This document shows, one piece after another, positions 36,598 to 38,048 of a stretch of 38,048 bases of DNA (within the stretch, counting starts at the first letter, position 1; every line of letters starts with the position of its first letter). Source of the stretch: a virus. The stretch is from positions 1 to 38,048 of IMG/VR virus record IMGVR_UViG_3300042113_000148. One strand, written 5' to 3'. The position numbers were made by a program, and so were the translations under genes. A model generated the notes under the pieces. That model ran no database searches and was not told the origin of the DNA. It was given only the letters and a program-made list of their open reading frames with translations.

Positions 36598-36619
36598 GGG
36601 GCTGACTTTCGCCAGCCCC
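36598..36619 (-). terminator. Hairpin terminator of the Lsr2-like gene
   Basis: GGGGCTG (36598-36604) and CAGCCCC (36613-36619) form a perfect 7-bp G/C stem with an 8-base loop, 18 bases after the stop of the minus-strand Lsr2-like gene. Only a short TTCT follows on the minus strand. It abuts the next promoter. Confidence 0.68.
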
Positions 36620-36637
36620 CGTCTCATTATGTGAGAT

Positions 36638-36784
36638 TTACTTCTGAGCTGTCTTTACTTCAGCGGTGAACTTAATGCCATTCTTTTCCGCCTCTGACAG
36701 AGCCTGCTTAGCTGCAGCTGAGAATCGGCCACGGCGGCCAACAGTAATTCCCTTTGAAGCTAGATATTCACGCTTTGTTGTCAT
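36638..36784 (-). CDS. Mini-Lsr2-like DNA-binding protein
   Basis: A 48-residue minus-strand frame from ATG 36784-36782 to TAA 36640-36638, with AAAGGA nine bases upstream. It reads REYLASKGITVGRRGRFSAA then AKQALSEA, which follows the pattern of the Lsr2 C-terminal domain: helix, G-x-x-V, the R-G-R minor-groove contact, helix. The Lsr2 oligomerisation domain is missing. Such a stand-alone domain could compete with host Lsr2 for AT-rich DNA, or bind the nearby origin region. It has its own strong promoter and terminator, so it forms a single-gene unit. Confidence 0.72.
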   Translation of the reverse strand: MTTKREYLASKGITVGRRGRFSAAAKQALSEAEKNGIKFTAEVKTAQK

Positions 36785-36816
36785 TTGATTTGATCCTTTC
36801 ATGATCGGTTATATAT

Positions 36817-36845
36817 ATTATATAAGATATTCACGAATTTGTAAA
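36817..36845 (-). promoter_or_regulatory. Promoter of the Lsr2-like gene, TTTACA-17-TATAAT (minus strand)
   Basis: On the minus strand TTTACA (36845-36840) and TATAAT (36822-36817) are 17 bases apart. Predicted start near 36810, with a 25-base leader. Confidence 0.72.
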
Positions 36846-36859
36846 TACCCCCGTAACCT

Positions 36860-37126
36860 TTATTCTATGCCCTCAACTAAAATCCCACTTTTCATTGATG
36901 GCCATTCATCTTGTGTATCTTTATTTAGTTTTATATCTTCATAGTCTTTAAAAGACTGATCATCCATATATACATCAATTGCTTCAATTACGTCATCATC
37001 TGGCAGCATAGACCATTTATGCTGCTCCGCAGCATTAGCTATGTCAATTGCCTCAAATCCGTCTTTTGCTTCTACCTTGATGTAATAATCTTGGTACTTC
37101 CGTCCAAATACTCTAAATGTCGGCAA
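36860..37126 (-). CDS. Small acidic hypothetical protein, TTG start
   Basis: The 88-residue protein starts with beta strands and a helix (PTFRVFGRKYQDYYIKVEAKDGFEAIDIANAAE), the same plan as several small phage proteins, and is acidic later. TTG 37126 has GAGGGAG close upstream and overlaps the neighbour by 14 bases. No family is recognised. Confidence 0.6.
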   Translation of the reverse strand: MPTFRVFGRKYQDYYIKVEAKDGFEAIDIANAAEQHKWSMLPDDDVIEAIDVYMDDQSFKDYEDIKLNKDTQDEWPSMKSGILVEGIE

Positions 37127-37352
37127 GTAGCTCCCTCATTTCCCACTCTGCATATGTACGAACAATAAAGTCCTTACCTAGATTGTAACAGAATTGGACG
37201 GCATCTGTCAAGGATTCCGTCTCATATATTGGGATATCCATAGCAATACCTTCTGGATTATTTATATCATATACCTCAAAGGTATCTATTCCTCCTGGAG
37301 AACAGGAATAATTAACTTCCAGGATTTCTAAGCTTGGTGCGTAATTAGTCAT
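37113..37352 (-). CDS. Small acidic hypothetical protein
   Basis: The 79-residue protein is acidic with mixed alpha/beta pattern (NYSCSPGGIDTFEVYDI, SLTDAVQFCYNLGKDFIVRTY). The ribosome site AAAAGGCGGAGGG is strong. It overlaps both minus-strand neighbours. Function unknown. Confidence 0.64.
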   Translation of the reverse strand: MTNYAPSLEILEVNYSCSPGGIDTFEVYDINNPEGIAMDIPIYETESLTDAVQFCYNLGKDFIVRTYAEWEMRELLADI

Positions 37353-37473
37353 TTTGTCCCTCCGCCTTTTCTACGATTGTCCGAATTATATCACGGGCCA
37401 ACCGTTCTTGTCCATTCTCTAGCCAGGCCTTTGCCAGGGCTAGTTTATAATTAATTATTTCCTGATCAGTCAT
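37345..37473 (-). CDS. Very small helical protein
   Basis: A 42-residue minus-strand frame, MTDQEIINYKLALAKAWLEN then GQERLARDIIRTIVEKAEG, two amphipathic helices resembling a helical hairpin. It overlaps the genes on each side by eight bases, so it fits the operon exactly. Function unknown. Confidence 0.6.
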   Translation of the reverse strand: MTDQEIINYKLALAKAWLENGQERLARDIIRTIVEKAEGQND

Positions 37474-37813
37474 CCAACCAGCCATCGTCATCTAGGGCAA
37501 CAATGAAATCATTTTCTCTCATCCAGTCCCTAATGACCTCTTCCATTACTTCACCACCAAGGTCCATATTAAGACCAAGGCTCTCGCAATCTTCAAAGAA
37601 CTTATCAAAGATTTGTTTTAATGTAACGCCATCACGAATTGCTTCATCGTAGCCAACCTCTGCATTGTTATCAAAGATATCTTTAATTATGTCAAAGGTC
37701 CAAAGCCAACACAATGATGGAAATACATCAAGATTGCTTAACTGTTCATTAATAGCCAACAGTTGATTAAATACATCGTCCCTACGTGTTGCATCTTGTA
37801 GATCTAATTTCAT
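37466..37813 (-). CDS. Acidic hypothetical protein
   Basis: The 115-residue protein is strongly acidic and helical, ending in ALDDDGWLDD. An acidic protein of this size could mimic DNA, but no specific family is recognised. It overlaps neighbouring genes by four to eight bases in the minus-strand operon. Confidence 0.64.
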   Translation of the reverse strand: MKLDLQDATRRDDVFNQLLAINEQLSNLDVFPSLCWLWTFDIIKDIFDNNAEVGYDEAIRDGVTLKQIFDKFFEDCESLGLNMDLGGEVMEEVIRDWMRENDFIVALDDDGWLDD

Positions 37814-38031
37814 ATATGTCCGTCCTTTTCGTTTTCTTTAATGATACCTTCGGCAAACGAGATATCGTATGTAAGGCCATAGCAACCTACTAAAGCGTCA
37901 TAGTAGCCTTCCCAGTACTTCCGCTCCATAGATTCCATAGCGTCTGAGTAGTCGTTCTCCTCCTCAATGCGCTGTGCCTCTGTTAGTTCAGCCTCAGCCT
38001 CTAGCATTCTCATTTTTAGTTCTCCGTGCAT
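37810..38031 (-). CDS. Acidic helical hypothetical protein
   Basis: The 73-residue protein has a long charged helix (LKMRMLEAEAELTEAQRIEE) and a Tyr-rich middle (RKYWEGYYDALVGCYGL). It starts 18 bases from the window end and overlaps the next minus-strand gene by four bases; the operon's promoter lies outside the window. Function unknown. Confidence 0.6.
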   Translation of the reverse strand: MHGELKMRMLEAEAELTEAQRIEEENDYSDAMESMERKYWEGYYDALVGCYGLTYDISFAEGIIKENEKDGHI

Positions 38032-38048
38032 AATATCTATGCCACGAA

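Noticed and set aside
1-38048. Integration signs: integrase, att core at the tRNA, lysogeny repressor
   Set aside because: No recombinase motif was found, and no duplicated 3' tRNA end was seen; the lone HTH proteins are not diagnostic.

Overview
The window reads as part of the AT-rich genome of a tailed double-stranded DNA phage that infects an actinobacterium. It encodes terminase subunits, an almost complete replication and recombination set, an endolysin with membrane partners, and dozens of small genes packed end to end with ATGA or TAATG overlaps. The host assignment rests on a WhiB-family Fe-S protein (25397-25708), a 48-residue protein resembling the Lsr2 DNA-binding domain (36638-36784, minus), an MSMEG_6728-like protein (29149-29622), and many genes whose start codon lies 7-8 bases after a -10 box (leaderless transcripts, frequent in Actinobacteria). 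A freshwater low-GC actinobacterial host is my inference. I see no integrase, transposase, CRISPR array or rRNA. Portal, capsid and most tail genes are absent and presumably lie outside the window.

Layout. 1-2392: glycosyltransferase and small structural or tail-associated proteins. 2479-6861: metallophosphoesterase, small accessory genes, DnaB-type helicase and primase. 6916-11412: single-stranded DNA-binding protein, DNA polymerase III alpha and MazG-like pyrophosphohydrolase. 11447-16473: RecA, Hjc-like resolvase, XapX-type membrane protein, Cas4/RecB-like nuclease, RuvC-like resolvase, FkbM methyltransferase, HTH and NMAD1-type proteins. 16507-19153: terminase small and large subunits and tRNA(CAU). 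19167-22489: Hsp20, FmdB-type zinc ribbon behind a structured leader, and a large secreted PA14/proline-rich protein. 22489-25118: holin candidates, lipoprotein, CHAP endolysin and a morphogenesis-type protein. 25189-31249: WhiB, zinc proteins, proteasome-beta-like Ntn hydrolase, secreted subtilase, thioredoxin and a secreted cell-wall-like protein. 31317-35545: basic DNA-binding proteins, glycosyltransferase, PD-(D/E)XK nuclease and SpeD. 35546-36084: a noncoding region between convergent gene sets that ends in a cluster of DnaA-box-like 9-mers, a strong replication-origin candidate. 36085-38031: small genes on the minus strand, including the Lsr2-like one.

Regulation is unusually readable. 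Promoters resemble the host housekeeping sigma-70 type: TTGACA or related -35 boxes with TATAAT, or extended -10 boxes TGNTATAAT. At several unit boundaries an inverted repeat overlaps the -35 box of the next promoter. In two cases the TTGACA or TTGACT sits inside the hairpin loop, so terminator and promoter (or operator) appear fused. Several other transcripts would begin with a stem-loop. The most unusual elements are the leader at 20181-20280, which has a segment able to pair with either of two partners, and the DnaA-box cluster.

All functional calls come from motifs read by eye. No database search was run.
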